DNA of 64,000 nt, from positions 67,206-131,205 of the forward strand of contig CAUQBH010000007.1 in the NCBI GenBank assembly GCA_963516675.1. Direction: 5' to 3'. This DNA comes from JABCPE02 sp963516675 (GTDB lineage Bacteria > Bacteroidota > Bacteroidia > Flavobacteriales > Weeksellaceae). The position numbers and the translations under genes were made by a program. Of this stretch, positions 33,948 through 43,245 are shown piece by piece (within the stretch, counting starts at the first letter, position 1; each line of letters starts with the position of its first letter). The notes under the pieces are model-generated. The model did not search any database and was not told where the DNA came from. It saw nothing but the letters and a program-made list of their open reading frames with translations.

Positions 33948-35337
33948 TAAACAAAAAACTTTAAAAGGAGAAGTTTCCCTATCAGGAATAGGTCTTCACA
34001 CAGGAAAAGAAGTAACCCTAACCATTAAACCTGCTAAGGAGAATACAGGCTATGTGTTCGTAAGAACAGACTTAGAGGGAAATCCACAGATAGAAGCAGA
34101 TGCTAACTATGTAGTTTCTACTGATAGAGGAACGACATTAGAAAAATCAGGAGTTAAAATCTACACATGTGAGCATGTTTTGGCGGCGTTAGTGGGGATG
34201 GATGTAGATAATGCTGTCTTGGAGATGAATAGTGCAGAGCCTCCTATTATGGATGGTTCGTCCAAGTTTTTTGTGGAAGCTATAGGGAAAGCAGGAGTGG
34301 TGGAGCAGGAGCAGCCAAGAGAGTATTTTGCTGTTACAGAGGTTGTTAGTTTCACTGACCCACAGACTGGTTCTGAGATTACCATTATCCCAGCGGATAC
34401 TTATCAAGTAACTACGATGGTGGATTTTGGGACTAATGTTTTAGGAACTCAGAATGCTGTTTTGAAAAATATTTCTGATTTTAAAAATGAAATTTCTTCT
34501 GCTAGAACATTTAGTTTTTTACATGAATTAGAAATGCTTTTGGATGCAGGTCTAATCAAAGGTGGAGATATTTCTAATGCGATTGTTTATGTAGATAAAG
34601 AATTGACTCCTGAAACAGCTGAAAAACTTAAAAAAGCTTTTGGAAAAGATGATGTTTCCATTCAGCCAAATGGAGTTTTGAATAACTTGACTTTAAACTA
34701 TCCAAACGAGGCAGCTCGTCATAAATTATTGGATGTTATCGGTGACTTGGCATTGACAGGAGTAAGATTAAAAGGAAAGGTAATTGCTAATAAACCAGGA
34801 CATTACATAAATACAGAGTTTGCTAAAAAACTAAATAAAATATACAAAGCTCAAAAGAAGAAAAATGTTCCAAATTTTGATTTGAGTAAAGAGCCTATTT
34901 ATGATATCAATGGCATTATGAGATTATTGCCGCACAGACCTCCGTTCTTGTTGATAGACAAGATTTTGGAACTGTCTGATAATCATATCGTAGGGCTGAA
35001 AAATATCACAATGAACGAACCGTTCTTTGTAGGACACTTCCCGAAAGAACCTGTGATGCCAGGAGTTTTACAGATAGAAGCGATGGCACAGATTGGGGGA
35101 ATTTTGGTATTATCAAGTGTCCCAGATCCAGAGAACTATTCTACATATTTTGTAAAAATAGATAATGTTAAATTCAAAAAGAAAGTAATCCCAGGGGATA
35201 CACTTGTCTTTAAATTAGAGTTGTTAGCTCCTATCCGTAGGGGAATAGTACACATGCAGGGGTATGGCTATGTAGGCGATAATGTAGTGGTGGAAGCAGA
35301 ACTAATGGCTCAAGTAGCAAAAACAAAAATAGACTAA
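33940..35337 (+). CDS. lpxC/fabZ: Bifunctional LpxC deacetylase / FabZ dehydratase fusion
   Basis: A 465-residue fusion. Residues about 1-300 are LpxC, the zinc deacetylase for the committed lipid A step (GIGLHTGKEVTL, CEHVLAAL, RHKLLDVIGDLAL with zinc-binding His and Asp). Residues about 315-465 are FabZ, (3R)-hydroxyacyl-ACP dehydratase (LPHRPPFLLIDKI, GHFPKEPVMPGVLQIEAMAQ). FabZ competes with LpxA/LpxD for the same hydroxyacyl substrate, so fusion balances both pathways. This fusion is typical of Bacteroidota. Confidence 0.96.
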   Translation: MSDKQKTLKGEVSLSGIGLHTGKEVTLTIKPAKENTGYVFVRTDLEGNPQIEADANYVVSTDRGTTLEKSGVKIYTCEHVLAALVGMDVDNAVLEMNSAEPPIMDGSSKFFVEAIGKAGVVEQEQPREYFAVTEVVSFTDPQTGSEITIIPADTYQVTTMVDFGTNVLGTQNAVLKNISDFKNEISSARTFSFLHELEMLLDAGLIKGGDISNAIVYVDKELTPETAEKLKKAFGKDDVSIQPNGVLNNLTLNYPNEAARHKLLDVIGDLALTGVRLKGKVIANKPGHYINTEFAKKLNKIYKAQKKKNVPNFDLSKEPIYDINGIMRLLPHRPPFLLIDKILELSDNHIVGLKNITMNEPFFVGHFPKEPVMPGVLQIEAMAQIGGILVLSSVPDPENYSTYFVKIDNVKFKKKVIPGDTLVFKLELLAPIRRGIVHMQGYGYVGDNVVVEAELMAQVAKTKID

Positions 35338-36144
35338 ATGATTCATCAGCTTACAGCAGTAGACCCAAGAGCGAAAATCGGACAAAATGTTACCGTAGAC
35401 CCATTTACCACCATAGCAGCGGATGTGGAAATAGGTGAAGGAACATGGATAGGCTCCAATGTTACCATTATGAATGGAGCAAGAATTGGTAAAAACTGCA
35501 GAATTTTTCCAGGAACTGTCATCGCTGCGATACCACAAGATTTGAAGTTTGATGGAGAGGAATCACAAGTTATCATTGGTGATAACACGACCATTAGAGA
35601 ATGTGTAACGGTTAATAGAGGAACCAAGGCTTTAGGATATACTAAAATTGGGAATAATTGTCTAATCATGGCTACATCCCATATTGCTCATGACTGCGTT
35701 GTTGGTGATAATGCCATTATAGTAAATGGATGCGCGATAGGTGGGCATGTGGAAATAGGCGATTATGCTATCATAGGTGGATTGAGTGCTGTGCATCAGT
35801 TCTCTAGAATAGGGAAACATGTAATCACAGCGGGGGGGTCTTTGGTTAGAAAAGATATTCCACCTTATGTCAAAGTAGGAGGAGAACCACCTGTTTATGC
35901 AGGGATTAACTCTGTTGGGCTAAGAAGAAGAGGAATTTCTAATGAGAAGATTTTAGAACTTCAGTCTATTTATAGAGTGATTTTCCAAATGGGGATGAAT
36001 GTATCTCAGGCATTGGCATATATAGAAAGAGAAGTGCTGTCTACACCAGAAAGAGACGAAATTGTGCAATTTATACAGTCATCTCAAAGAGGAATAATCA
36101 GAGGAGGTAACACCAAAAAAGAGGAAGAAGATGATCAAGATTAA
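35338..36144 (+). CDS. lpxA: UDP-N-acetylglucosamine O-acyltransferase
   Basis: A 268-residue left-handed beta-helix acyltransferase catalysing the first lipid A step. It starts directly after the lpxC/fabZ stop with no gap. Seen: hexapeptide repeats to residue about 190, catalytic His in SHIAHDCVVGDN, QFSRIGKHVITAGGS and the C-terminal helical domain beginning near VGLRRRGIS. The C-terminal tail is acidic. Length is typical. Confidence 0.96.
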   Translation: MIHQLTAVDPRAKIGQNVTVDPFTTIAADVEIGEGTWIGSNVTIMNGARIGKNCRIFPGTVIAAIPQDLKFDGEESQVIIGDNTTIRECVTVNRGTKALGYTKIGNNCLIMATSHIAHDCVVGDNAIIVNGCAIGGHVEIGDYAIIGGLSAVHQFSRIGKHVITAGGSLVRKDIPPYVKVGGEPPVYAGINSVGLRRRGISNEKILELQSIYRVIFQMGMNVSQALAYIEREVLSTPERDEIVQFIQSSQRGIIRGGNTKKEEEDDQD

Positions 36145-36162
36145 AAATAATTAGAATAAAAA

Positions 36163-36726
36163 ATGGCAACAACAGCTGATATTAGAAAAGGACTTTGTAT
36201 AGAGTTTAACCATGATATTTATAAGGTAATAGAATTCCTTCATGTAAAACCAGGGAAAGGTCCAGCTTTCGTAAGAACAAAATTAAAATCAGTAACAAAT
36301 GGAAAAGTATTAGACAATACTTTTTCTGCTGGTCATAAAATTGATGAGGTTAAAGTAATTACGCGTAAATTCCAGTATCTTTATGATGATGAGAATGGAT
36401 ATCATTTCATGAACAATGAAGATTTTTCTCAAATCTATCTAAACAAAGAAATGATAGAAAATGCTCAGTTCATGAAGGCTGGAGAGGAAATTACAGTAAT
36501 TTTGAAAGAATCAGATGAAACGCCTCTTTCTGCTGAACTTCCTGCAACAGTATTTTTGGAAGTGACAGAAGCAGACCCAGGTGTGAAAGGAAACACAGCA
36601 ACTAACGCCTTGAAAAACTGTATAGTAGAAACAGGCGCTAGAGTTTTGGTTCCGCTATTCATAGAACCAGGAGATAAGATTAAAGTAAATACAGAAGACG
36701 GCTCTTATTTAGAGAGAGTTAAATAA
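36163..36726 (+). CDS. efp: Translation elongation factor P
   Basis: A 187-residue, three-domain translation factor relieving ribosome stalling at proline runs. Seen: the KOW-like N-terminal domain with HVKPGKGPAFVRTKL, where the Lys of PGKG is the usual modification site, and the later NTATNALKNCIVETGARVLVPLFIEPGDKIKV signature in split form. It is 18 bases after lpxA in an operon with envelope genes, a conserved placement in Flavobacteriia. No modification gene (epmA/earP) is in the window. Confidence 0.96.
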   Translation: MATTADIRKGLCIEFNHDIYKVIEFLHVKPGKGPAFVRTKLKSVTNGKVLDNTFSAGHKIDEVKVITRKFQYLYDDENGYHFMNNEDFSQIYLNKEMIENAQFMKAGEEITVILKESDETPLSAELPATVFLEVTEADPGVKGNTATNALKNCIVETGARVLVPLFIEPGDKIKVNTEDGSYLERVK

Positions 36727-36743
36727 ATTTATATAAAACTACT

Positions 36744-37655
36744 ATGAAATTTCCTGAAATTCAGACATTGAAGCAAATAGCAGAAATTATCGATGCCAAA
36801 TATATTGGTGCAGATGATTTTCCTATTTCTGGAACGAATGAAATTCATAGAGTAAAATCGGGAGAGATTGTTTTTGTAAATCATCCTAAATATTATGAAA
36901 AGGCTTTAAATTCTGAGGCGACAGTTATTCTCATTGACAAAGAAGTGGATTGTCCAGAGGGAAAAGCTCTTTTGGTTTCGGATGACCCTTTTAGAGATTT
37001 TAATAAAATCAATGCTCATTTTACTTCAATACAGACATTTAAAACTTGCGGAGAAAATGTAAAAATAGGGAAAAACAGCCAGATTCATTCTTCTGTAATC
37101 ATAGGAAATGATGTGGAGATAGGAGAGGAATGCATCATCATGCCAAATGTGGTGATAGGCGATAGAGCCAAGATAGGAAATCGCTGTATTATCCAGTCTG
37201 GGACAGTCCTTGGAGGAGATGCATTTTATTACAGAAAACTGCCAACAGGCTATATCAAGATGCTTTCGGTAGGAAATGTAGTTTTAGAAGATGATGTGGA
37301 AATAGGAGCAAACTGCACCATAGACAGAGGCGTTACAGACACTACAATTATAGGAGAGGGGACGAAGATGGATAATCAAATCCAGATAGGGCATGATACT
37401 ATCATTGGAAAGAGATGTCTGATTGCGTCACAAGTTGGGATTGCGGGATGCTGTAATATAGGTGATGATGTTACCATCTGGGGGCAGGTAGGAGTTTCCT
37501 CGGACATTACAGTAGAAGATGGAGTGATTATTTTGGCAACTTCAGGGGTTTCAAAAGATTTGAAAAAAGGTAAAACTTATTTCGGAGCACCAGCGGAGGA
37601 AGCCAAGGAATATTACAAAAAACAAGTAAAAATTACTCGATTGATACAAGGATAA
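36744..37655 (+). CDS. Second LpxD-like hexapeptide acyltransferase
   Basis: A 303-residue LpxD paralogue, 40 residues shorter than the first. It keeps an N-terminal uridine-binding-type domain (IHRVKSGEIVFVNHPKYYEKAL), the hexapeptide beta helix and the catalytic-type His (IQIGHDTIIG). The C-terminal helical extension is reduced. Position after efp is common in Bacteroidota. It may acylate another sugar or be a variant LpxD; the sequence does not decide. The start is 17 bases after efp. Confidence 0.8.
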   Translation: MKFPEIQTLKQIAEIIDAKYIGADDFPISGTNEIHRVKSGEIVFVNHPKYYEKALNSEATVILIDKEVDCPEGKALLVSDDPFRDFNKINAHFTSIQTFKTCGENVKIGKNSQIHSSVIIGNDVEIGEECIIMPNVVIGDRAKIGNRCIIQSGTVLGGDAFYYRKLPTGYIKMLSVGNVVLEDDVEIGANCTIDRGVTDTTIIGEGTKMDNQIQIGHDTIIGKRCLIASQVGIAGCCNIGDDVTIWGQVGVSSDITVEDGVIILATSGVSKDLKKGKTYFGAPAEEAKEYYKKQVKITRLIQG

Positions 37656-37674
37656 TAAAAAAATGTTACTTTTG
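37641..37674 (+). promoter_or_regulatory. Promoter of the outer-membrane barrel gene
   Basis: TTG (37641-37643), 23-base gap, TACTTTTG (37667-37674). It starts inside the end of the LpxD-like gene. The predicted leader is about 45 bases. Confidence 0.5.
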
Positions 37675-37722
37675 TACTTTGAATTAGAAAAAAATAAAAT
37701 TGTTAAATAAAAATAAAAAATT

Positions 37723-38352
37723 ATGAAAAAACTATTATTAGGAAGTTTTTTGGTGTTTTCAAGCCTTATGTCAGCACAGCTTTCTTTACAGTTGGAAAAT
37801 ACTAGAATAGGGGTGATAGGAGGACCTAACTATTCCAGAGTAAGAAATGCCCATAACCCTTCTGCGGCAAGATATTCATTCTATGGAGGGCTTTTAGCAT
37901 TGATTCCATTAGATTTTGAAAATCAGTTTTATATTCAGCCACAGGTAGAATATTTATCAGCAGGTGAGAAAGGAGAAGGGTCTACAGTTTATGCGAACAA
38001 CTATATCAGTGTTCCTATTTATTTTAAAGGATATTTCACAGAAGGAAGACATTCTTTATTTGCATTTGCAGGACCTAGATTTGCTTTCTTGCTTAACCAA
38101 AAAGTTGAGAATCCATCTAGCCCTCTTTATGTGAAAGAAAAGATGGGTAAAGCAAGAGGTTTCGATTTTGCTTTATCAGGAGGTGTAGGATATAGTATAA
38201 ATAGAAAATTCGAGATACTTGCTCGTTATGATTTCGGTTTATCTAGTGTTTATCCAGACCTTGTGGAATCTTGGACAGGAAACCCGAATGTGTATAGAAA
38301 AAAATCTCAGCATATCTTGAGTGCAGGGGTAAGTTACATCTTTGGAGAATAA
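37723..38352 (+). CDS. Outer-membrane beta-barrel protein (porin-family, unknown function)
   Basis: A 209-residue protein with a signal peptide (MKKLLLGSFLVFSSLMSAQ) and an alternating beta-strand pattern of an 8-strand barrel (PF13568-like). Seen: IGVIGGPNYSRVR at the first strand, FYIQPQVEYLSAG, FAFAGPRFAFLL and a final strand HILSAGVSYIFGE. No ligand site is apparent. It has its own promoter and a strong terminator and is therefore monocistronic. Confidence 0.85.
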   Translation: MKKLLLGSFLVFSSLMSAQLSLQLENTRIGVIGGPNYSRVRNAHNPSAARYSFYGGLLALIPLDFENQFYIQPQVEYLSAGEKGEGSTVYANNYISVPIYFKGYFTEGRHSLFAFAGPRFAFLLNQKVENPSSPLYVKEKMGKARGFDFALSGGVGYSINRKFEILARYDFGLSSVYPDLVESWTGNPNVYRKKSQHILSAGVSYIFGE

Positions 38353-38368
38353 TAAAAAAGATAAAAAT

Positions 38369-38407
38369 AAAAAAGCAACTCTAAAATAGGGTTGCTTTTT
38401 GTTTTTT
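38369..38407 (+). terminator. Terminator of the barrel gene
   Basis: AAAAGCAACTCT pairs with AGGGTTGCTTTT around 38371-38399 (one wobble), followed by a T-rich run to 38407. Confidence 0.75.
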
Positions 38408-38419
38408 TAAATAAGAAAA

Positions 38420-39124
38420 TTAGTGTACATCTATCCCATCAAAATATATTTCTGTAATAGCAGTGTCATTATATTTGCTTCCTTTGTAGACTTCTAAGAT
38501 TTCAAATTTTAAAATTAAATCCGTTCTGTTTTTGTTGTGTCCAAGCGTTCCTATTTCAAAATATTGATCTGTTCGGCTGTCTTTTAAATTTAAAATTCCG
38601 AAAGGAACACCATTTACATAGAGTTTTAATTTTTTTACACGGTTGTTATTTTTCCATGTTTCCTCGGATTTCATATATCCATTAGAAATAATAATTTCCG
38701 TAATCCTAGGACTGTCATTTTTGAAATAATATTCCAAATATTCGCCAATACCTTCATCTTTTTTGCCCTCTACCCAAGCAGTTTTGTAACTTAAATCATT
38801 TGCAAATTCAGCTTTGTAAGAATCTCCAAGTGAGGATGAAGCCTTTATTTTATAATTTCCACCGCCACAGTACCAGCTGCACCCGCCATCAATGATGTCC
38901 CAAGCGTTTTCCACTACTTCGCCATATTTTCCGAGGAGGATATTTAGTTCTTTTTGCTCCGAAGCTGTGGGAGTTTTCTTTTGTAAAAGTTCATTTTGTC
39001 GGTTGATTTCCTTTTCTCTTTTTGCGCTGAGGTCAGGCTTTACCACTTTTTTAGGATAAAAATTTTTGATTTGGCTTTGTGCTGTCCCTCCACAGAGAAG
39101 CGCAAGAATTAGTAAATATTTCAT
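38420..39124 (-). CDS. Secreted protein with discoidin-like (NADase-type glycan-binding) domain
   Basis: A 234-residue protein with a short signal peptide (MKYLLILALLCGGTAQSQ). After a charged linker (about 20-75), residues about 90-234 have the galactose-binding-fold pattern seen beside some NADase toxins: YKAEFANDLSYKTAWVEGKKDEGIGEYLE in part, ITEIIISNGYMKS, VKKLKLYVNG and AITEIYFDGIDVH. No catalytic domain is fused. It follows ruvB by 14 bases on the same strand. The domain call is from memory of the family pattern. Confidence 0.65.
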   Translation of the reverse strand: MKYLLILALLCGGTAQSQIKNFYPKKVVKPDLSAKREKEINRQNELLQKKTPTASEQKELNILLGKYGEVVENAWDIIDGGCSWYCGGGNYKIKASSSLGDSYKAEFANDLSYKTAWVEGKKDEGIGEYLEYYFKNDSPRITEIIISNGYMKSEETWKNNNRVKKLKLYVNGVPFGILNLKDSRTDQYFEIGTLGHNKNRTDLILKFEILEVYKGSKYNDTAITEIYFDGIDVH

Positions 39125-39138
39125 TTTTAATGTATTGG

Positions 39139-40161
39139 TTAAAAAAGTTCGCCTAAATTTTTTGGTTGTGATATGCCCAGATGTCGGTAGGCTTTTTCGG
39201 TAACTTCCCTTCCTCTCGGCGTTCGGATGATGAAGCCCTCTTGAATGAGGTAAGGTTCATACACCTCTTCCAAGGTTTCGGCATTTTCTCCGATAGAAGT
39301 TGCCAGTGCCGATATTCCCACAGGTTTCCCTTTGAAATTTTCTATCATTACCCGCATGATTTTATTGTCCATGTCATCAAGGCCATATTCATCGACATTG
39401 AGCGAGTTTAGGGCAAATTTAGCGATGTTCAGGTCAATCTCTCCATTGCCTTTTATCTCCGCAAAATCCCTCACTCGGCGGAGCAGGGCGTTGGCTATTC
39501 TCGGTGTTCCTCGGCTTCTTCGTGCGATTTCAAGGGCGGCGTTTTCATAAATAGGAACGCCCAAAACCCTAGCGCTTCGTTCGATAATCATACCTAAAAG
39601 CTCTACATTATAGTATTCTAATCTGCTTTGAATCCCAAATCTTGCCAGCATGGGTTTGGTAAGCATTCCGCTTCGGGTCGTTGCTCCGATTAGGGTAAAT
39701 GGATTTAGCCCAATCTGAACGGAACGGGCATTAGGGCCTGTTTCTAGCATAATATCGATTTTAAAATCTTCCATCGCAGAATATAGATATTCCTCTACAA
39801 TAGGCGATAGACGATGAATTTCATCGATGAAAAGAACATCATTTTCCTCCAAATTAGTCAGAATCCCTGCCAGACTGCCAGGTTTGTCCAGCACAGGGCC
39901 AGAGGTTACTTTGCAGTTTACGCCCAGTTCGTTGGCGATGATATGCGAAAGTGTGGTTTTCCCAAGCCCAGGAGGCCCGTGCAGAAGCGTGTGGTCTAGT
40001 GCCGTTCCTCTGTTTTTGGCGGCGGCAACGAACACTTCTAGGTTGTCTAGTGTTTTTCTCTGTCCTGCAAAATCTTTGAAGCTCTGCGGGCGGATTTTTT
40101 CCTCTTGTGAAAGCTCTTCGGAGGAGTAATTCTCTTTATCTGGATGCAAAAAATCAGGCAT
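39139..40161 (-). CDS. ruvB: Holliday junction branch-migration ATPase RuvB
   Basis: A 340-residue AAA+ motor. Seen: RPQSFKDFAGQ, Walker A GPPGLGKTTL, Walker B LFIDEIHRL, sensor 1 GATTRSGMLTKPMLARFG with the Arg finger region, and the C-terminal winged helix with TPRGREVTEKAYRHLG. I start at ATG 40161 (MPDFLHPD); the longer frame adds 19 non-conserved residues. No ruvA or ruvC lies nearby. Confidence 0.96.
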   Translation of the reverse strand: MPDFLHPDKENYSSEELSQEEKIRPQSFKDFAGQRKTLDNLEVFVAAAKNRGTALDHTLLHGPPGLGKTTLSHIIANELGVNCKVTSGPVLDKPGSLAGILTNLEENDVLFIDEIHRLSPIVEEYLYSAMEDFKIDIMLETGPNARSVQIGLNPFTLIGATTRSGMLTKPMLARFGIQSRLEYYNVELLGMIIERSARVLGVPIYENAALEIARRSRGTPRIANALLRRVRDFAEIKGNGEIDLNIAKFALNSLNVDEYGLDDMDNKIMRVMIENFKGKPVGISALATSIGENAETLEEVYEPYLIQEGFIIRTPRGREVTEKAYRHLGISQPKNLGELF

Positions 40162-40362
40162 TTCTAATCTATTTGAGAACCAAAGATAAAGATTTTTTTT
40201 GACCAATTGATAAATCAAATAAGTGTTTAAGTTTAAACAAAATTGGGTTTATTAAATTTAATTTGAATTTAATTCTTTTGTTTAATGGTGTTTCCTGTGG
40301 TTTTAAGATTTAAACAAATATAGTTTTTGAAAAAATGTTTAAAATTAAAGAAATAATATTTT

Positions 40363-40370
40363 TATATTTG
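40363..40370 (+). promoter_or_regulatory. -7 box of the FadL-family gene
   Basis: TATATTTG, 31 bases before the ATG at 40402. The 240-base divergent region to ruvB is AT-rich and otherwise unremarkable. Confidence 0.5.
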
Positions 40371-40401
40371 CACCTTCAAAATAAAAGTGAAAACGAGAAA
40401 C

Positions 40402-41634
40402 ATGAGAAAAATTTTGTTACCAATAACATTATTGGCGGGAACCTTAGCTTATGCAGGAGGGTTCAGAGTATCGCTACAGGGAGTGAAGCAGTTGGCTATG
40501 GCGCACACGAGTGCCCATGCAGAGGATGCGAGTGTAGCTTTTTTTAATCCAGCGGGAATGTCTTTCATTCCGAGTAAATTGAGTGTGGTAGCTGGTGGTT
40601 TTGGAGTGGCAAGTAAAGTGTCGTACCAAAATCTGGACACAGGAGAGGCTTATTCTACTGAAAATCCTTTGGGAACGCCTATTTATGCGGCTGTAGCGTA
40701 TAAGGTGGTGGATAATGTTTCTGTGGGATTTAGTTTTACTACGCCTTTCGGAAGTACGATTCAATGGCCAGAAAAATGGACAGGAGATGAAATCGTAACT
40801 AAAATGAGCTTGAAGAGTTATTTCTTCCAGCCAGCAGTTTCAGTGAAGATGGCGGATTGGATGTCGGTAGGTCTGAGCTATATGTATGTAAAAGGACAAG
40901 TGGACTGGGATAAGAAACTTAATAAATTTAATGGCAGTCTAAATCTAAAAGACACCAAAGCAAGTGGACATGGTCTAGGATTGGGATTCTATTTTAGACC
41001 AACGGATAAGCTTGATGTAAGTGTTGCATACCGTTCGCCTGTAATTGTGAAGGCTAATGATGGTGTTGTGAGTTTTAATGTGTCTTCGGCATTGTATTCA
41101 GCGCTGAAAGTGGATGCTAATGGTCAGGATAGATTCAAAGCGGAACTTCCATTAGTAGAAGAATACACGATAGGAGCTACATATAGAATCACTCCAAAAT
41201 GGCAGGTTTCAGCGGATTTCAACTATACAGGATGGTCTCGCTATGATGCTCTGACGCTTGATTTCGAAAACGCACTTATAGGAAATCAGAAAGATAAAAC
41301 AGTATTGAAAAACCTTAAAAACTTTAAGAATACACAGACTTGGCGTTTTGGAACTCAGTATCAGTTTACTGACATGATTGCTGGGCGTTTAGGATATTAC
41401 TATGACCAGTCTCCATATGAAGATAAGGATTTCATTCCAGAAACTCCATCTTTTGATAATAATGTGATAACGGCTGGTATTGGGCTGAAGTTTAATAAAT
41501 TTAATGTTGATATTTCTGGAGGATATGCATTTATGAAGAGAAGAAATAGTATGAATGATAATTTAGGATTTTATGGACAGTTGAAATCCAAAGCAGCATA
41601 TTTCGGTCTAGGAATTTCTTATAACCCTTTTTAA
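40402..41634 (+). CDS. FadL/OmpP1-family outer-membrane transporter
   Basis: A 410-residue barrel protein with signal peptide (MRKILLPITLLAGTLAYAGG). The mature N-terminus has the FadL hatch pattern (GGFRVSLQGVKQLAMAHTSAHAEDASVAFFNPAG in split form, with NPAG typical). Members transport long-chain fatty acids or other hydrophobic compounds across the outer membrane. I prefer ATG 40402 to the upstream GTG at 40387. The SGNH lipoprotein follows after 9 bases, suggesting joint action on a lipid. Confidence 0.88.
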   Translation: MRKILLPITLLAGTLAYAGGFRVSLQGVKQLAMAHTSAHAEDASVAFFNPAGMSFIPSKLSVVAGGFGVASKVSYQNLDTGEAYSTENPLGTPIYAAVAYKVVDNVSVGFSFTTPFGSTIQWPEKWTGDEIVTKMSLKSYFFQPAVSVKMADWMSVGLSYMYVKGQVDWDKKLNKFNGSLNLKDTKASGHGLGLGFYFRPTDKLDVSVAYRSPVIVKANDGVVSFNVSSALYSALKVDANGQDRFKAELPLVEEYTIGATYRITPKWQVSADFNYTGWSRYDALTLDFENALIGNQKDKTVLKNLKNFKNTQTWRFGTQYQFTDMIAGRLGYYYDQSPYEDKDFIPETPSFDNNVITAGIGLKFNKFNVDISGGYAFMKRRNSMNDNLGFYGQLKSKAAYFGLGISYNPF

Positions 41635-41643
41635 TTTAAAATC

Positions 41644-43152
41644 ATGAAAAAAGTATTTATATCATCAATGGCCGTTTTGGCTGTTTTGTCAGTTACAAGT
41701 TGTAAAACTGATTTTGAAACCGATGTGGCGGATATCGCGGTAACTAGCGGAGAAGCAGATTTTAGTAAATATGTAGCTCTTGGGAATTCCTTGACTTCTG
41801 GATATAGAGATGGGACAGTGTATTTAGACGGGCAGCTGGAGTCTTATCCTGCGATGATTGCAGAGCAGATGCAGAAAGCGGGTGGAGGAACTTTTACTCA
41901 GCCTTTAGTGCCAGATAACATTGGAGGTTTCTCTAATATACCAGGGTTTAGAGGAAAATTAACTCTTAAAGTAGTGAATGGAGCATTGACTCCTGTGTAT
42001 TCTGCGGCTGTTAGTGAATTAGACAGATTGACAGGAACATATAATAATATGGGAGTGCCTGGTGCTAAGTCTTTCCATTTAGTAGCGAATGGTTATGGAA
42101 ACATGGCTGGGCTGACAACAGGAACAGCAAACCCGTATTTCGTGAGATTTGCGTCTTCTGCTACAGCGAGTGTTTTAGAGGATGCTAAGGCTCAGAATCC
42201 TACATTTTTCTCTCTTTGGATAGGGAATAATGATGTACTTTCTTATGCGACTTCAGGAGGGGTAGGGACGAACCAAACAGGAAACACCAATCCAATAACA
42301 TATTCTTCTAATGACATCACAGATCCTAATGTTTTAGCAGGGTCTATCAGAGCTGTTTTAGAAGGGATGAAATCAGTAGGGGCAACTAAAGGAGTGATAG
42401 CAAACATCCCGAATGTGACTTCTATTCCTTTCTTTACAACGGTTCCGTATAATGCTGCTCCATTGGATGAAGCTCATGCTGCTACCTATAATGCTGAGTT
42501 AGTAGGAAAATTAAAACCTGTTTTGACTGCTTTAGGGCAAGGAGATAGATTGAAAACATTGGTAGTTGGGCAAAATCCATTATTAATAAAAGATGAAGAT
42601 TTGACTGATTTATCATCTCAAATCACCGCGGCTTTGACAAGAAATGGTGTTTCTGCTGCTTTGGCATCTTTTATTGGGACTACTTATGGACAGGTTCGTC
42701 ACACTACAAGTGAAGACTTGATATTATTATCTACAAAACCTGTTATCAATACAGATGTAGCTAATGTTTCTGATCCATTTAATAAACTAGGAATTACTTA
42801 TCCTTTGGAAGATAAACATGTATTGACGAAATCAGAAGTAGCACAGGTTCAGACAGCGACTAATGCTTATAATACTCAAATAAAGGCTTTAGCAGAGGCT
42901 TATGGATTGGCTTTCGTAGATGCTAATGCTAAAATGGTAGAGCTGGGCAAAAACTCTGGAATCCAGTACAATGGGGTGAACTATTCCACTACATTCGTTA
43001 CAGGAGGTTCGTTTTCACTAGATGGTGTGCACCTTACAGGAAAAGGATATGCTGTGATTGCTAATGAATTTATCAAAGCTATCAATGCTAAGTATAAATC
43101 CAACTTACGCCAAGTGAATCCAAATAACTATTCGGGAGTAAAGTTTCCATAA
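41644..43152 (+). CDS. SGNH/GDSL-type esterase lipoprotein
   Basis: A 502-residue protein with lipoprotein signal (lipobox VTSC near residue 20). Block I reads VALGNSLTSGY (GNS in place of GDS), block III WIGNNDVL, and block V DGVHLTGKGYAVIA with the Asp-x-x-His pair, so the catalytic set appears intact. Such enzymes cleave lipid or carbohydrate esters. Paired with a FadL-type channel upstream, it may release fatty acids at the surface for import; that is inference. Confidence 0.85.
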   Translation: MKKVFISSMAVLAVLSVTSCKTDFETDVADIAVTSGEADFSKYVALGNSLTSGYRDGTVYLDGQLESYPAMIAEQMQKAGGGTFTQPLVPDNIGGFSNIPGFRGKLTLKVVNGALTPVYSAAVSELDRLTGTYNNMGVPGAKSFHLVANGYGNMAGLTTGTANPYFVRFASSATASVLEDAKAQNPTFFSLWIGNNDVLSYATSGGVGTNQTGNTNPITYSSNDITDPNVLAGSIRAVLEGMKSVGATKGVIANIPNVTSIPFFTTVPYNAAPLDEAHAATYNAELVGKLKPVLTALGQGDRLKTLVVGQNPLLIKDEDLTDLSSQITAALTRNGVSAALASFIGTTYGQVRHTTSEDLILLSTKPVINTDVANVSDPFNKLGITYPLEDKHVLTKSEVAQVQTATNAYNTQIKALAEAYGLAFVDANAKMVELGKNSGIQYNGVNYSTTFVTGGSFSLDGVHLTGKGYAVIANEFIKAINAKYKSNLRQVNPNNYSGVKFP

Positions 43153-43171
43153 CTTTTTTATAAGTTAAATA

Positions 43172-43209
43172 AAAACCGCTTGATATTTTTCAAGTGGTTT
43201 TATTTTTTA
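43172..43209 (+). terminator. Terminator of the FadL-SGNH operon
   Basis: AAACCGCTTGA (43173-43183) pairs with TCAAGTGGTTT (43190-43200), one wobble, followed by TATTTTTT. Confidence 0.75.
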
Positions 43210-43210
43210 C

Positions 43211-43218
43211 TAACTTTG
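43211..43218 (+). promoter_or_regulatory. -7 box of prs
   Basis: TAACTTTG, 27 bases before the prs ATG, just after the preceding terminator. Confidence 0.5.
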
Positions 43219-43245
43219 TAGCTCTCAAAAAACTCAAATTAAACA

